Of a stretch of 64,000 nucleotides of DNA, positions 48,671-58,336 are shown in pieces; the first letter of the stretch is position 1, and each line of letters starts with the position of its first letter. Both the position numbers and the translations under genes were made by a program. The stretch covers positions 1 to 64,000 of the forward strand of contig JAGVAH010000117.1 of assembly GCA_020060385.1 (NCBI GenBank). Direction: 5' to 3'. This stretch comes from Syntrophobacterales bacterium. GTDB taxonomy: Bacteria; Desulfobacterota; Desulfobaccia; Desulfobaccales; 0-14-0-80-60-11. The notes under the pieces are model-generated. The model worked only from the letters and a program-made list of their open reading frames with translations, was not told the origin of the DNA and ran no database searches.

Positions 48671-48788
48671 ATGCCACTTCGCCATCCTAAGGCATTTATT
48701 CACAGGGGCGAACCTGATGTTCGCCCCTAGGACTGGGCGAAGGCAAGATTCGCCCCATAAAATTTGCTGTTAGATTGCGCATTGAGAC
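48671..48788. repeat. MITE-like element family 1, copy 3 (diverged)
   Basis: atgccacttcgccatc…ggggcgaacctgatgttcgcccc…gattgcgcattgagac aligns to copy 1. Confidence 0.6.
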
Positions 48789-48925
48789 CTTTGCGAAAGT
48801 CCTTTAACTTGTCATTCTGAGGGAGCGGAGCGACCGAAGAATCTCATGGGCCTCGGAAAATGCGAGATTCTTCACTCCGCTGCGCTCCGTTCAGAATGAC
48901 AGAAAGGGACTTGCGCGGAAGTCTC
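48785..48925. repeat. MITE-like element family 2, copy C (about 141 bp)
   Basis: GAGACCTTTGCGAAAGTCC … GGACTTGCGCGGAAGTCTC outer arms; gtcattctgagggagcgg…cgttcagaatgac core. Confidence 0.7.
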
Positions 48926-49122
48926 GCCTGGTTATTAGCCCCCAGGTTAGCCCCCAGGAAAATCTATGAAAATACATCCCGGGCTTTTCCTGCCCCCACC
49001 CATCATATATAATGCCTGAGGTTAAGGGCAAGCAGATTAGGCCTAGCTACCCTGCTTCCCCCCCTTTCTTGGCGCCCGGCAACAACCAAAAATTGATCAT
49101 CTGCCTTTAGGAGGAATAACCC

Positions 49123-49530
49123 ATGAAGATTAAACGGATCGCCCATCTGGGCATTGCCATCAAAGACCTGGACGCAGGAAAAAAACTCTATGGCAGCAGT
49201 CTCGGCCTGGCCCTCAAAGGCGACGAAGTGGTGGAATCCCAAAAAGTGAAGGTAAGCTTTATCGGGGTGGGGGAATCCAATCTGGAACTCCTTATCCCCA
49301 CCGCGGACGACAGTCCGGTGGCCAAGTTTCTGGAGACCAAGGGCGAAGGCTTCCATCACCTGGCTTTGGAGGTGGAGGACCTGGCCGGGGCCCTGGAAGA
49401 GCTCAAGGCAGCGGGCGTGCGCCTCATCGACGAGAAACCCCGGGAAGGGGCCCACGGCGCCCTGGTGGCCTTTATCCACCCCAAGGCCACCTACGGTCTG
49501 CTCCTGGAACTGTGCCAATATCCCCATTGA
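49123..49530 (+). CDS. mce: Methylmalonyl-CoA epimerase
   Basis: IKRIAHLGIAIKDLDAGKKLY…GEGFHHLALEVEDLAGALEELKAAGVRLIDEKPREGAHG. Confidence 0.93.
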   Translation: MKIKRIAHLGIAIKDLDAGKKLYGSSLGLALKGDEVVESQKVKVSFIGVGESNLELLIPTADDSPVAKFLETKGEGFHHLALEVEDLAGALEELKAAGVRLIDEKPREGAHGALVAFIHPKATYGLLLELCQYPH

Positions 49531-49542
49531 GATGCCCCGCCC

Positions 49543-50343
49543 ATGGCCTTGACGGCTGAGGCCCTGATCTCCCGGGTCCAGGTCAACATCCCCTTCCCTT
49601 TCCTGGGGGAAGGTTACCTGGACCTTTTCCTGGACCGGGGCCTGAACCCGGAAATCGGCTTGGATGCCCGCAGCCTGGGGCGTTACTCCCGGAGGGATTT
49701 TACCTATATGGCCCGGGCCTTCCACCAGGCCCGGCGCCGCCTCACCCTCCATGCCCCCTTTCAGGACCTGCTCCCCGGGGCCCTGGACGAAATTATCCTC
49801 AACGCCAGCCGCCGCCGCCTGCGCCAGGCCTTCCGGTTATTGCCGGTCTTCAAGCCGGTGACCATCGTCTGCCATCTGGGCTACGATGCCAAATTTTATC
49901 ACTGGGAGCGCCAGGATTGGCTGGCAAGGAGCGCGGCCACCTGGAAGGAGTTCGCGGCCCTGGCCGCGGCCCAGGGGGTGACGGTGATGCTGGAAAACGT
50001 CTATGAGGAGGACCCGGACCTCTTCCTGGATCTCTTGACCCTGGTGAACGCCCCCAACCTCCAGGTCTGCCTGGACGTGGGCCACCTCCAGGCCTTCGGC
50101 GACGGCGACTACGACCGCTGGCTCCACACCCTCTGGCCCCACATCGGCCAGCTCCACCTCCACGACAACCGGGGGGACCACGACACCCACCTGGCCCTGG
50201 GCCAGGGCACCGTGCCCCTCAACATGGTCCTCCAGTTCCTGGCGTCCCGGGACCGGCAACCCCTGGTCACCCTGGAACCCCACCAGGAAGGCAGCCTCTG
50301 GCCGTCCTTGGAATACCTGGCCACCATCTGGCCTTGGGAGTGA
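49543..50343 (+). CDS. Sugar phosphate isomerase/epimerase family (TIM barrel)
   Basis: VTVMLENVYEEDP…QVCLDVGHLQAFG…QLHLHDNRGDHDTHLALGQGTV. Confidence 0.9.
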   Translation: MALTAEALISRVQVNIPFPFLGEGYLDLFLDRGLNPEIGLDARSLGRYSRRDFTYMARAFHQARRRLTLHAPFQDLLPGALDEIILNASRRRLRQAFRLLPVFKPVTIVCHLGYDAKFYHWERQDWLARSAATWKEFAALAAAQGVTVMLENVYEEDPDLFLDLLTLVNAPNLQVCLDVGHLQAFGDGDYDRWLHTLWPHIGQLHLHDNRGDHDTHLALGQGTVPLNMVLQFLASRDRQPLVTLEPHQEGSLWPSLEYLATIWPWE

Positions 50344-50397
50344 GAAGATAGCGGCCAGTGATCAGTAATCAGTAAAAACCGTAAGCTCAGGTCTCCA

Positions 50398-50435
50398 ACT
50401 GCTCACTGCTCACTGCTTACTGCTCACTGCTCACT
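50398..50435. repeat. 7-bp tandem repeat ACTGCTY, about 5 units
   Basis: actgctc actgctc actgctt actgctc actgctc. Confidence 0.9.
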
Positions 50436-51038
50436 ATCCTCAAAGAGCAATCCGGCCAGTTCCGGCCAGTCTCTCACCTCCAGGAAAGGGTGTGGCTGCC
50501 GGTTCCAGGGTTGGGCAAAGAGGATGGGGGTGATGCCGTGCGCGGCCAGGTGGTGGCAGGTCTCCAGACGGTCCTCCACGAAATAGTGGATGCCGTGGTC
50601 CTGGAGATAGTGGATTTTACTGTCGGGGTCGCCGGTGGCGAAGACCCGGATGGCCTCCGGGTCCACCTGGTCCAGGGTGCGGTGCAGCCAGGCGCGGATG
50701 GGCCGGGCCCGGTCCCGGGCGGTGATGAACAGCAACGGCGTCTCCTGGGCCAAGCGGGTTAAGACCGGCACCGCGTGGGGAAAGGGTTCCACCGGCAGTT
50801 CATGGGGCCGGTCGATGAGTTCCCGGATCAGGGTGTCGATGATCCAGGGCTCCAGGTCCAGGCAGTCTTCCAGGAAGAAGGTGGTGATGTGCTCGTAGCG
50901 CAGATGCCCCCGGCCGTAGCGGTCCCGGGCCAGATCCAGGAAGGTGGTCATGATGTCCGCCACCACCCCGTCGATGTCAAAGGCCAGGCGGTCCTTGGGA
51001 ATGGGACCCCGCACCTGATCCGGCAACGTCACTTTCAT
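50424..51038 (-). CDS. HAD-like hydrolase / 5'-nucleotidase (NT5C) family
   Basis: LAFDIDGVVADIM, LLFITARDRARP, HYFVEDRLET. Confidence 0.82.
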   Translation of the reverse strand: MKVTLPDQVRGPIPKDRLAFDIDGVVADIMTTFLDLARDRYGRGHLRYEHITTFFLEDCLDLEPWIIDTLIRELIDRPHELPVEPFPHAVPVLTRLAQETPLLFITARDRARPIRAWLHRTLDQVDPEAIRVFATGDPDSKIHYLQDHGIHYFVEDRLETCHHLAAHGITPILFAQPWNRQPHPFLEVRDWPELAGLLFEDSEQ

Positions 51039-51274
51039 CCTGAGAACACCACTTCTTTGCTCCTAGTATCATGTCCCGGAAATACTATGCAAAAGTAGCG
51101 CAGTCTTTTCTCCCTCCCCCTTGAGGGGGGAGGGTCGGAGTGGGGGTGGCGTCTTTTTGGCTGATTACAGCTACTTGCCTAAAGTCGCCCCCCTCCCCCC
51201 AACCCCCTCCCCCCGTGGGGAGGGGGGGGTTTTAGGAGCCGATATGTTGTTAGTTATTCCTGGGACACAACACT

Positions 51275-51416
51275 AGAAGCCATTTCAAAACCCCAAGTTC
51301 CATAAAATTGTCATTCTGAACGAAGCGAAGCGGAGTGAAGAATCTAGTATTTTCAATGCGTTGGGTCCACAACCTGCATTCAGGATGACAGGAAAATAGG
51401 TTTTGCAATAGGTTCT
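51275..51416. repeat. MITE-like element family 2, copy D (about 142 bp)
   Basis: AGAAGCCATTTCAAAACC … GGTTTTGCAATAGGTTCT arms; gtcattctgaacgaagcgaagcggagtgaagaatct core. Confidence 0.65.
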
Positions 51417-51429
51417 AGGCCAATATCAG

Positions 51430-52593
51430 CTAATGCTTGGTTATCAGCTGTTTTATCAAGGGCGACAACTGCTCCTTGATGATCTCTGCGGTCATGATGG
51501 AGCCCCGGTCATTGTGATGCACAATATCGTATAAGTATTCTTTCTCCTGGGGAGTCACCTTGGCTAAATCAATGACCAGCACCCCATTTTCCCGGCCCTT
51601 GCGGCGGATGGTCTCGTTAAAGGAGTCGAAGAGCGCCTTATACGTGGCATAGTCTATGGAGGATTTCTGCACCGTCCCGGCGATAATCCCGTCAGGTTTA
51701 TCCTTTAAGCGGCTGGCCATGGTCATCAGCACCGGGGTGACCTGCCTGGCCCGGCAAAGATCGATAAACGCCTGCAAATTCATGGCAAATTCTTTATTTA
51801 AGGCATCTTCATCTATTTTCAGAGTCTGGCCTCGCACCTGGGCAAATTCGTCCTGGTTACTGGCGGCCGCCTTTTCCTTTCTCAATGATCGCAGCCACTT
51901 ATCAAAATTATGGAGGGCCGCGGCCAAATTAGGAATCCAGCGATCCCGGATAATCTTGAAAAAATTCGCCACTATCTCCTGATTGATATCAAAAATCACC
52001 GAACGGGATAAATTGCGATTCCAATAGGATTTTTCATACAACAAGATATTTAAGTCATTGATATTGTGCATCATAATGGCAATATTCGGTTTTAAGGGGA
52101 ACCCCTTATTCAGCAAAATATCCATGGAATGCAGTGAATGGTTGCCTGACCTGGCTCCATTATAAGAATTTACTTTGATATTGAAGGCCTTCTCCAGCAA
52201 GACCCCGGTTAAATAAGGGAATCTATTCTCCTCCTCCACAAAACGGCATTCCGTGGTGGACCCCCCTAAAAACAGCAAGGCGATATCCGGATGCTCATAT
52301 TTTTTGGAGGGCATAATAAAGCCATCATCATCAATCCTTAAGAGATATTCCTGGCGTTTGAGAGTATCGTAATTGGTCTCCGTTATGCCCGCCTGCCAGC
52401 GCAGACGCATATTAGGGCGATATTCCCTCAACATAATGGCCCGATTGGGCAGGTTGTAATTAAATCCGAACCCGTGATTTTTGTACTTTAATAATTTTTC
52501 TGCCCCCAAGATGATGCCGATGAACGCGAGGATCACCATCACCCCAATGGTCTTCTTGGGATGTTTTTCAAACCAGTTGCCGGCCATAATCAC
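51430..52593 (-). CDS. SGNH/GDSL hydrolase-like membrane-anchored protein
   Basis: LLFLGGSTTECRFVEEENRFPYL, N-terminal TM segment. Confidence 0.8.
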   Translation of the reverse strand: MIMAGNWFEKHPKKTIGVMVILAFIGIILGAEKLLKYKNHGFGFNYNLPNRAIMLREYRPNMRLRWQAGITETNYDTLKRQEYLLRIDDDGFIMPSKKYEHPDIALLFLGGSTTECRFVEEENRFPYLTGVLLEKAFNIKVNSYNGARSGNHSLHSMDILLNKGFPLKPNIAIMMHNINDLNILLYEKSYWNRNLSRSVIFDINQEIVANFFKIIRDRWIPNLAAALHNFDKWLRSLRKEKAAASNQDEFAQVRGQTLKIDEDALNKEFAMNLQAFIDLCRARQVTPVLMTMASRLKDKPDGIIAGTVQKSSIDYATYKALFDSFNETIRRKGRENGVLVIDLAKVTPQEKEYLYDIVHHNDRGSIMTAEIIKEQLSPLIKQLITKH

Positions 52594-52713
52594 AGTCCTC
52601 GGGGGGGTTAGAAGGCCACTTAACCAGGGAACAGGCGGTGGAGGCGCTGACGCCCTGGCGCCGCCGCCTCAGGTCGGGAAGTCTTAAAAATCACCCTGCT
52701 GTGGACGCTTGGT

Positions 52714-53388
52714 TCAAAGTTGCTGGAGGATCCCCAGCACTTCCCCTTCATCTAAATCATACCATTCCTCATAGGCGTCGGCCACTGCGAAAGACCAGCC
52801 CCCCCGGACGTTGAGGCAGAAGAGTTCGTCCACCAGGGGAAGGAGGCTCTCCGCCGTGTGGGCCGCGGCGGTGGGCACGGCCACGATGATCGCCCCCGCG
52901 CCCTTGCCTTTAAGAAATTGGATGGCCGCCCGCATGGTGTAACCCGAAGCCAGGCCATCGTCCACGATGATGGTGGCGGCTCCGGCCAGGTCCGGATAGG
53001 GGCGGTCTTGACGGAGCAGCTTTTCCCGCTGCTTCAGGGTGGCCAGGGTCTTTTGCACCTGCAGGTCGATCTCCGCCGGGGTCATTTGCAGGCGCCTCAG
53101 AAACTCTTGATGGAAGATGGCCTCCCCCCTGGGGTCAAGGGCGCCGAAGCCCGCCTCCGTGGTCCAGGGGAGTTGGATCTTGCGGACAATGACCAGGTCC
53201 AAAGGCACTTCCAAGGCCCGGGCGATCTCCGCGGCCACCGGCACACCCCCCGCGGGAATGGCAAAGAGGCGCGCCCCCCGGCCCTGATAGCCCAGGAGCC
53301 TGGCGGCCAGCAGGCGTCCGGCTGCTGCCCGGTCTTTAAAGACGTGGACCCGGTCCCGCAAAGTGGTATCTTCTAGAAGCTTTCCCAT
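52714..53388 (-). CDS. Phosphoribosyltransferase family protein
   Basis: ATIIVDDGLASGYTMRAAI PRPP-binding motif. Confidence 0.92.
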   Translation of the reverse strand: MGKLLEDTTLRDRVHVFKDRAAAGRLLAARLLGYQGRGARLFAIPAGGVPVAAEIARALEVPLDLVIVRKIQLPWTTEAGFGALDPRGEAIFHQEFLRRLQMTPAEIDLQVQKTLATLKQREKLLRQDRPYPDLAGAATIIVDDGLASGYTMRAAIQFLKGKGAGAIIVAVPTAAAHTAESLLPLVDELFCLNVRGGWSFAVADAYEEWYDLDEGEVLGILQQL

Positions 53389-55763
53389 TGCCTTACATAA
53401 AAATCCTCCAGGCCCTTAACCCGTTCCCGGAATTCGGCCTGGCCCAGGCGGGCGCCGGTGAGGCCCCCCTTCAGACTGATCTCCGCAAGATATACTTCCC
53501 CGGCCTCAGAGACCAAGAGGTCCAGAATGGCATAAGGGAATTGGCCCCGGGCCATAACCTGTCGGCAGAAAGCGAGGATCTCCGGGGTGACTTCCAGGGG
53601 CCGGGAGGAGCCCCCCTGGAAGAGATTCTTGCGGAAGCTCCCGGGGTTGAGGCGCTCATAGGCCTCGGCGTAATCCCCCAGGACCACGGCCCTAAAGTCC
53701 CGGGCCCCGGCCAGAAAGGGCTGCACCACCAGGGGGAAGGGCAGACCCTGGAGCCCCCCCAGGCTGTACAAAACCTCCAGGGAAGACCAGAGGCTCACCC
53801 CCAGCCCCAGGTGGGCCTGGTCCCTCTTGGTGACCACCTGGCCGTCCCCCGGGAACTGGGGCTGACCCAGGCGCCGGGCTAGGTCCGGGAGACTGTAGGC
53901 CGCGAAGGTGCCGGGGACCATGAATTCCCCCAGGACTTCGGCCTGGGCCACTTTGGAGCGGACGAGCATCTGGGCCAGGGCGGCGGGGAAAAAAGCCACG
54001 CCCCGGCTAACCAGGTCCAGGAGCTTCGCTTCTTCCCCTGGCCTCCAGGGGAAGAGGCCGAGGATGGCGTCTCCGGCTCCCAGTTGCCGGTAGTGGCGGC
54101 GAATTTCAGTGATAGTACGTAGTATCAGGGGGGGGGCATGGAAGCCACTATACTTCTGCTTCTTCGCCAGGTCAAGCCGCACCGGGACCACTGGGGCAGC
54201 CCGCATTTTTCGCATTTTGGCCCGCCCCTGCCGGGAGACGTAAATATCATAGTCCCCCACCTGGGCCAGGCGGCGCCACTTCCCAGCGATGCGCTCCGGC
54301 GGGTAGATCTGCCGGAAGACACTTTTGCCGAACGCGCCCACCACCAGCACATCCGCGCCCACCCGGTTGAAATCATAGGGTTTTTTCCGGGGATTGAGGA
54401 GCACTATGCGCTCCGGGGTGGATTCGTGAAAATAAAAGGCGGGCATTAAATGGATGGGATAGTCGTCAGTGAGAAAGACCAGCTCGTACTCCGGGGTTTC
54501 GATGAGGCAGGAGCGGGGCACATGGGTTTTAAGGTAGTTCACCAGGCGGTAAGGAGTGTCCAGGGTGTGGGTATATATCTCTTTCAGGTAACCCGCGCCG
54601 GAAAAGGGATAGAACATAATCAGGACCGCGGCCACCAAGCCTGGGGCCAGCCAGCGGGGGGGGCGCGGCAGCCAGGCGCTCAGCCGCACTGCGGCCCGGC
54701 CGAGAAAGAGGGCCGCCAGGGGACTGGCCAGAAATAAGGCCGGCAGGGCAAAACGGTGCCACCAGACCGCGGTGAGGTAAACCAGGCTCCACAGCCCAAA
54801 ATTTATCAGCCAGAGCTTCTCGCCCCAGGAGGCTCCCTTTTTCCAGACCCCGTATGCTCCTAGGGCCCCCAGCCAGAAGAGGGGGTGGCGTAGGAGAATG
54901 AGCAGGCTTTCCGGATAAATGCGGCCGATGGTCAGGGGCGTGAAGAACTCGTGGCACAGAAGTTTTTTCTGTTGCAGGAAATGGAGGACCGCGGCTTCCA
55001 GATTGCCCAGGATGACCCATTTCAGGAGGAGATAGGCCAGTAAAGGCAGGCACACCCCCAGGCTAAAGGCCAGGAGCGATTTGAAGAGATGGACTTTGTC
55101 CCGCCACCACTGCCGCATCAGGAGAAAGAGCGGGGGCAGGAAGGCCAGGCCGTAGAATTCCTTGGCGTCAAAGGCCAAGCCTAAAAAGATGCCCCCCGCA
55201 AAAAGGGCGCCCCGGGCCGGGGTATCCAGGCCTCGCCCCAGAAACCAGAGTCCCAGAAGAAAGAGTCCCAGGGCCGGCACGTCCCCCAGCACGGAACGGC
55301 CCCAGGAGAGCACGTCGGTGCCCAGCAAGGCCAGGGCCACCGCTCCCAAGGCCGCCGCGGGCCCCCAGAGGCGCCGCGTTCCCAGGTAAAGGGCCAGGAA
55401 AAGAAGGACCAGATAAGCCCCGGCCACCAGGCGGCCGGGGACCACCCCCACCCCCAGGAGCTTATAGGCCAGGGCCACCGGCAGGATGATTGCCGGGCCG
55501 ACGCTGATGCGGAAGTCCAGATCGTTAAGCTGGTTGGGGCTCTGCACGGTGAAGGCGTAGCGCCCGTGCTGCACCAGGTTGGCCGCGGTCTCGGAAAAGA
55601 TGGCCTCATCCCACCAGATACTGGGGAAATTAGCCAGGTTATAAAAACTTCCCCAGACTACCAGGGCCCAGAGCAATATCCCGGCCCAAAACCGGGGACT
55701 ATTGGGTTTGAACAAGCCTTTGCACCTTGAACAGATAGATGGCTGCCGCCCTGACCGGGCCAT
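53373..55763 (-). CDS. GT39-type membrane glycosyltransferase fused to ATP-grasp-like C-terminal domain
   Basis: N-terminal multi-TM with WWDEAIFSETAANLVQHG; C-terminal VVTKRDQAHLGLGVSL…LPFPLVVQPFLAGARDFRAVVLGD…EVYLAEISLKGG. Confidence 0.85.
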   Translation of the reverse strand: MARSGRQPSICSRCKGLFKPNSPRFWAGILLWALVVWGSFYNLANFPSIWWDEAIFSETAANLVQHGRYAFTVQSPNQLNDLDFRISVGPAIILPVALAYKLLGVGVVPGRLVAGAYLVLLFLALYLGTRRLWGPAAALGAVALALLGTDVLSWGRSVLGDVPALGLFLLGLWFLGRGLDTPARGALFAGGIFLGLAFDAKEFYGLAFLPPLFLLMRQWWRDKVHLFKSLLAFSLGVCLPLLAYLLLKWVILGNLEAAVLHFLQQKKLLCHEFFTPLTIGRIYPESLLILLRHPLFWLGALGAYGVWKKGASWGEKLWLINFGLWSLVYLTAVWWHRFALPALFLASPLAALFLGRAAVRLSAWLPRPPRWLAPGLVAAVLIMFYPFSGAGYLKEIYTHTLDTPYRLVNYLKTHVPRSCLIETPEYELVFLTDDYPIHLMPAFYFHESTPERIVLLNPRKKPYDFNRVGADVLVVGAFGKSVFRQIYPPERIAGKWRRLAQVGDYDIYVSRQGRAKMRKMRAAPVVPVRLDLAKKQKYSGFHAPPLILRTITEIRRHYRQLGAGDAILGLFPWRPGEEAKLLDLVSRGVAFFPAALAQMLVRSKVAQAEVLGEFMVPGTFAAYSLPDLARRLGQPQFPGDGQVVTKRDQAHLGLGVSLWSSLEVLYSLGGLQGLPFPLVVQPFLAGARDFRAVVLGDYAEAYERLNPGSFRKNLFQGGSSRPLEVTPEILAFCRQVMARGQFPYAILDLLVSEAGEVYLAEISLKGGLTGARLGQAEFRERVKGLEDFYVRQWESF

Positions 55764-55778
55764 GGGTTATACGATAAA

Positions 55779-55806
55779 AAAGCCTGCCCTCTTCTAGGGC
55801 AGGCTT
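55779..55806 (-). terminator. Intrinsic terminator of U32 peptidase gene
   Basis: Minus strand AAGCCTGCCCT-AGAAG-AGGGCAGGCTTTTTT. Confidence 0.88.
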
Positions 55807-55864
55807 CAATATACAATAAAGTAAAAAAAGTTGGGCGGAAAAATTTCACCAAAAAGTAAATTTT

Positions 55865-56893
55865 TCAGAGGCCGACAATCTGCCGGTGCAGCTCCTTGGT
55901 CTTCTCCGTCCGGGCCTGGTCCCGCTCCTGCACCAGGACGGTCAAGCGGTCCTGGATGCGCTGATAGAAATAGCTGTTGATGTCCTCGCCCCGCTGGTGG
56001 GCGTCGATGAGCTGCCGGTAGCAGCAGATCATCTTGGCGATCATGGACACCGCGTATTCCCGCCCCTGGACCTTAATGGTGGCCAGCCCCAGATCCAGGT
56101 AAGCCTTCAATTCATCCCCCAGGATGGCGAAGGCCACATTGGGATTGGTGTGCACCCGGGCGTTGATGGCGTCGATGACATGCTGGGGCTGCCCCCGCTG
56201 GCGCAGCACCTTGCGGCGCTGTTCATCGGTGAGGAGACAGAGCCGGAAGCAGCTGCCGCTGCGGTCCGGCCAACCTTCGTATTCCACGATCTCGTTGCCC
56301 TCCTCATCGTGATAGACCTTGCGCACGTAGGAATCAGCGATGAGTTCGTGGAAGAGACAGTTACCGACGCCGCCGATACAGCGGTTCCCGTGGACCAGGA
56401 CCTCGGTCTTGAGCCCCAGGGAGTCCGCTTCCTGCTTGAACCGGGCCAGCTTCTCCACGGTATCGATTTCCGTGGAGGCCACCAGCTGGGTGGCGCCATA
56501 AGATTGATACCGGGCCATCTCCTCCCGGGTCTGGATGTTGCAGCCCACACTGGCGTGGATGACCAACTCCGGGAACAGCCGGTGGACTTCCTGCATCACC
56601 GCCGGGGTTTTGACGATCACCCCTTCGATGCCAAAGCCCGCGTACTTCTCCACTTTCTGGAGCACCAGGGGCAGCTTTTCCGGGGGGATTTCGGCATTCA
56701 GGGCCACCCGCACCTTACTCTGGTGCGTGGCGGCAATGCGGACGGCTTCGCCGATCTGGCTGTCTTCCAACTCCCAGGCGCATTTGCGGCGGCTAAAGCC
56801 TTTTGCTCCCACATAGACGGCATTAGCGCCGTTCTTGCAAACCGCCTGCACCATTTCCAGGCTGCCGCCTGGGGCTAATAATTCGTTAATCAT
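55865..56893 (-). CDS. Peptidase U32 family protein
   Basis: [60 protein letters not shown]. Confidence 0.88.
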   Translation of the reverse strand: MINELLAPGGSLEMVQAVCKNGANAVYVGAKGFSRRKCAWELEDSQIGEAVRIAATHQSKVRVALNAEIPPEKLPLVLQKVEKYAGFGIEGVIVKTPAVMQEVHRLFPELVIHASVGCNIQTREEMARYQSYGATQLVASTEIDTVEKLARFKQEADSLGLKTEVLVHGNRCIGGVGNCLFHELIADSYVRKVYHDEEGNEIVEYEGWPDRSGSCFRLCLLTDEQRRKVLRQRGQPQHVIDAINARVHTNPNVAFAILGDELKAYLDLGLATIKVQGREYAVSMIAKMICCYRQLIDAHQRGEDINSYFYQRIQDRLTVLVQERDQARTEKTKELHRQIVGL

Positions 56894-57231
56894 AAGCTTC
56901 CCACACCTCCCTGAGCCTGCCAAAAAACGGTTCCTCTAGGCTCGGCCAACTTCCTTCTGCCAGTGCCTGTGGTAACCCCCAGGTATGGTGGGTTCCTGCC
57001 CCGCGTCGATATTCTCGGAAACCGGCTTTTTCCCCGGATTCCGGCGGTGTTAAGGTTTTGTGAAAATTTTATTAAATTTTACGCCAGGCCCATTTTTTTT
57101 TCAAGAAAGACTTAATACTTTTTCCCGTTTTTAAGCCTCCTTTTTCGGGTTTTTTCTCTGCCTGGCCTAGGAGAAAACCCCGGAATTTTGGTCAGCCGCG
57201 GCTCCGGTGAGCCTCTTGGCCCAGTCCTTTC

Positions 57232-57399
57232 CTAACCCCTGAGGTAGGTAACGGCCAGGACAAAGCACAAACCGATTTCCACCCCCCAGGTGAGGGCATA
57301 AATCAACAGCTGCATCCGGGAGCCGTAATCTTCTTCAAGCAGGATGCGGTTGGGCTCCCGCACGATATCCCAGGAACTCAGTTCTTTCTCTGCCACCAT
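57232..57399 (-). CDS. Small single-TM protein (55 aa) immediately after 2-oxoacid:ferredoxin oxidoreductase beta
   Basis: Own translation: MVAEKELSSWDIVREPNRILLEEDYGSRMQLLIYALTWGVEIGLCFVLAVTYLRG*; preceded by GAAGAGGAGAGAACT-ATG; absent from supplied ORF track. Confidence 0.7.
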   Translation of the reverse strand: MVAEKELSSWDIVREPNRILLEEDYGSRMQLLIYALTWGVEIGLCFVLAVTYLRG

Positions 57400-57412
57400 A
57401 GTTCTCTCCTCT

Positions 57413-58267
57413 TCAATAGAAATCAGCCAGAAGCTGGGGTAAGTCCCGTTGCGGCTGCTGCCGCACCAGGGGGCCGGCCTGGAGGGCCGGATGGGCTTCT
57501 TCCAGCAGGGGCCTAAGGCGGCGGTAGATCACCCCCATGGGGATGCGCTCCCCCCATTCCTTGGCCTTCTGGTAGGCCCAGAGTTCATTTTCCGGGTCGT
57601 AATCCGGGGTCTCTTCCAGCCGGTAGACCCGCTCCCGGTACCATTGATAGGTATTGACCCGGTTAAACGTCACACAGGGCTGCAGCACTTCCAAAAACGC
57701 CAGGCCCCGGTGGGTCATCGCCTGCTGATAAAGTCCCTTAAGGTGCTCCGGGTCCGTGGCCGAACCCCGGGCCACCCAGGAGCACCCCTGGCTCACGGCC
57801 AGGGCCAGGGCCGCCAGGGGTGGGTACGGCACCCCCTGGGGCTGGAGAGTGGTCTTGAGCCCCTGGTCCGTGGTGGGGGAGGCTTGGCCCTTGGTCAGGG
57901 CGTAAACCTGATTGTTGTGCACCACCAGGGTCAGATCCACGTTGCGGCGGATCGCCCCCAGGAGGTGGTTGCCTCCCTCCCCGTAACAGTCCCCGTCCCC
58001 GGCCACACAGACCACTTTCAGGTCCGGGTTGGCCAGACGGATGCCGGTGCCCACCGGCAGGGTGCGGCCGTGAATACCGTTAAAAGTGTTGCAACTCAGA
58101 TAGTGGGGGAACTTGCTGGACTGGCCGATCCCCGACACCACCACCAGATCCTGGGGCCGGATATCCAACTCCCCTAAGGCCCGCTTAAAGGCCTGGAGCA
58201 GGACAAAATTCCCGCAACCCGGGCACCAGGCCGACTCTATGCCCGCATATAACTCTATCGGCAGCAT
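57413..58267 (-). CDS. korB: 2-oxoacid:ferredoxin oxidoreductase beta subunit
   Basis: WCPGCGNFVLLQAFKRAL, TPP motif GDGDCYGEGGNHLLGAIRRN. Confidence 0.92.
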   Translation of the reverse strand: MLPIELYAGIESAWCPGCGNFVLLQAFKRALGELDIRPQDLVVVSGIGQSSKFPHYLSCNTFNGIHGRTLPVGTGIRLANPDLKVVCVAGDGDCYGEGGNHLLGAIRRNVDLTLVVHNNQVYALTKGQASPTTDQGLKTTLQPQGVPYPPLAALALAVSQGCSWVARGSATDPEHLKGLYQQAMTHRGLAFLEVLQPCVTFNRVNTYQWYRERVYRLEETPDYDPENELWAYQKAKEWGERIPMGVIYRRLRPLLEEAHPALQAGPLVRQQPQRDLPQLLADFY

Positions 58268-58336
58268 GGCTTCCCTTATAAAAACTCATACCCCAGGGGC
58301 TAATAATATAGCACACCTGTTTTGTCAAGAAAAGGT

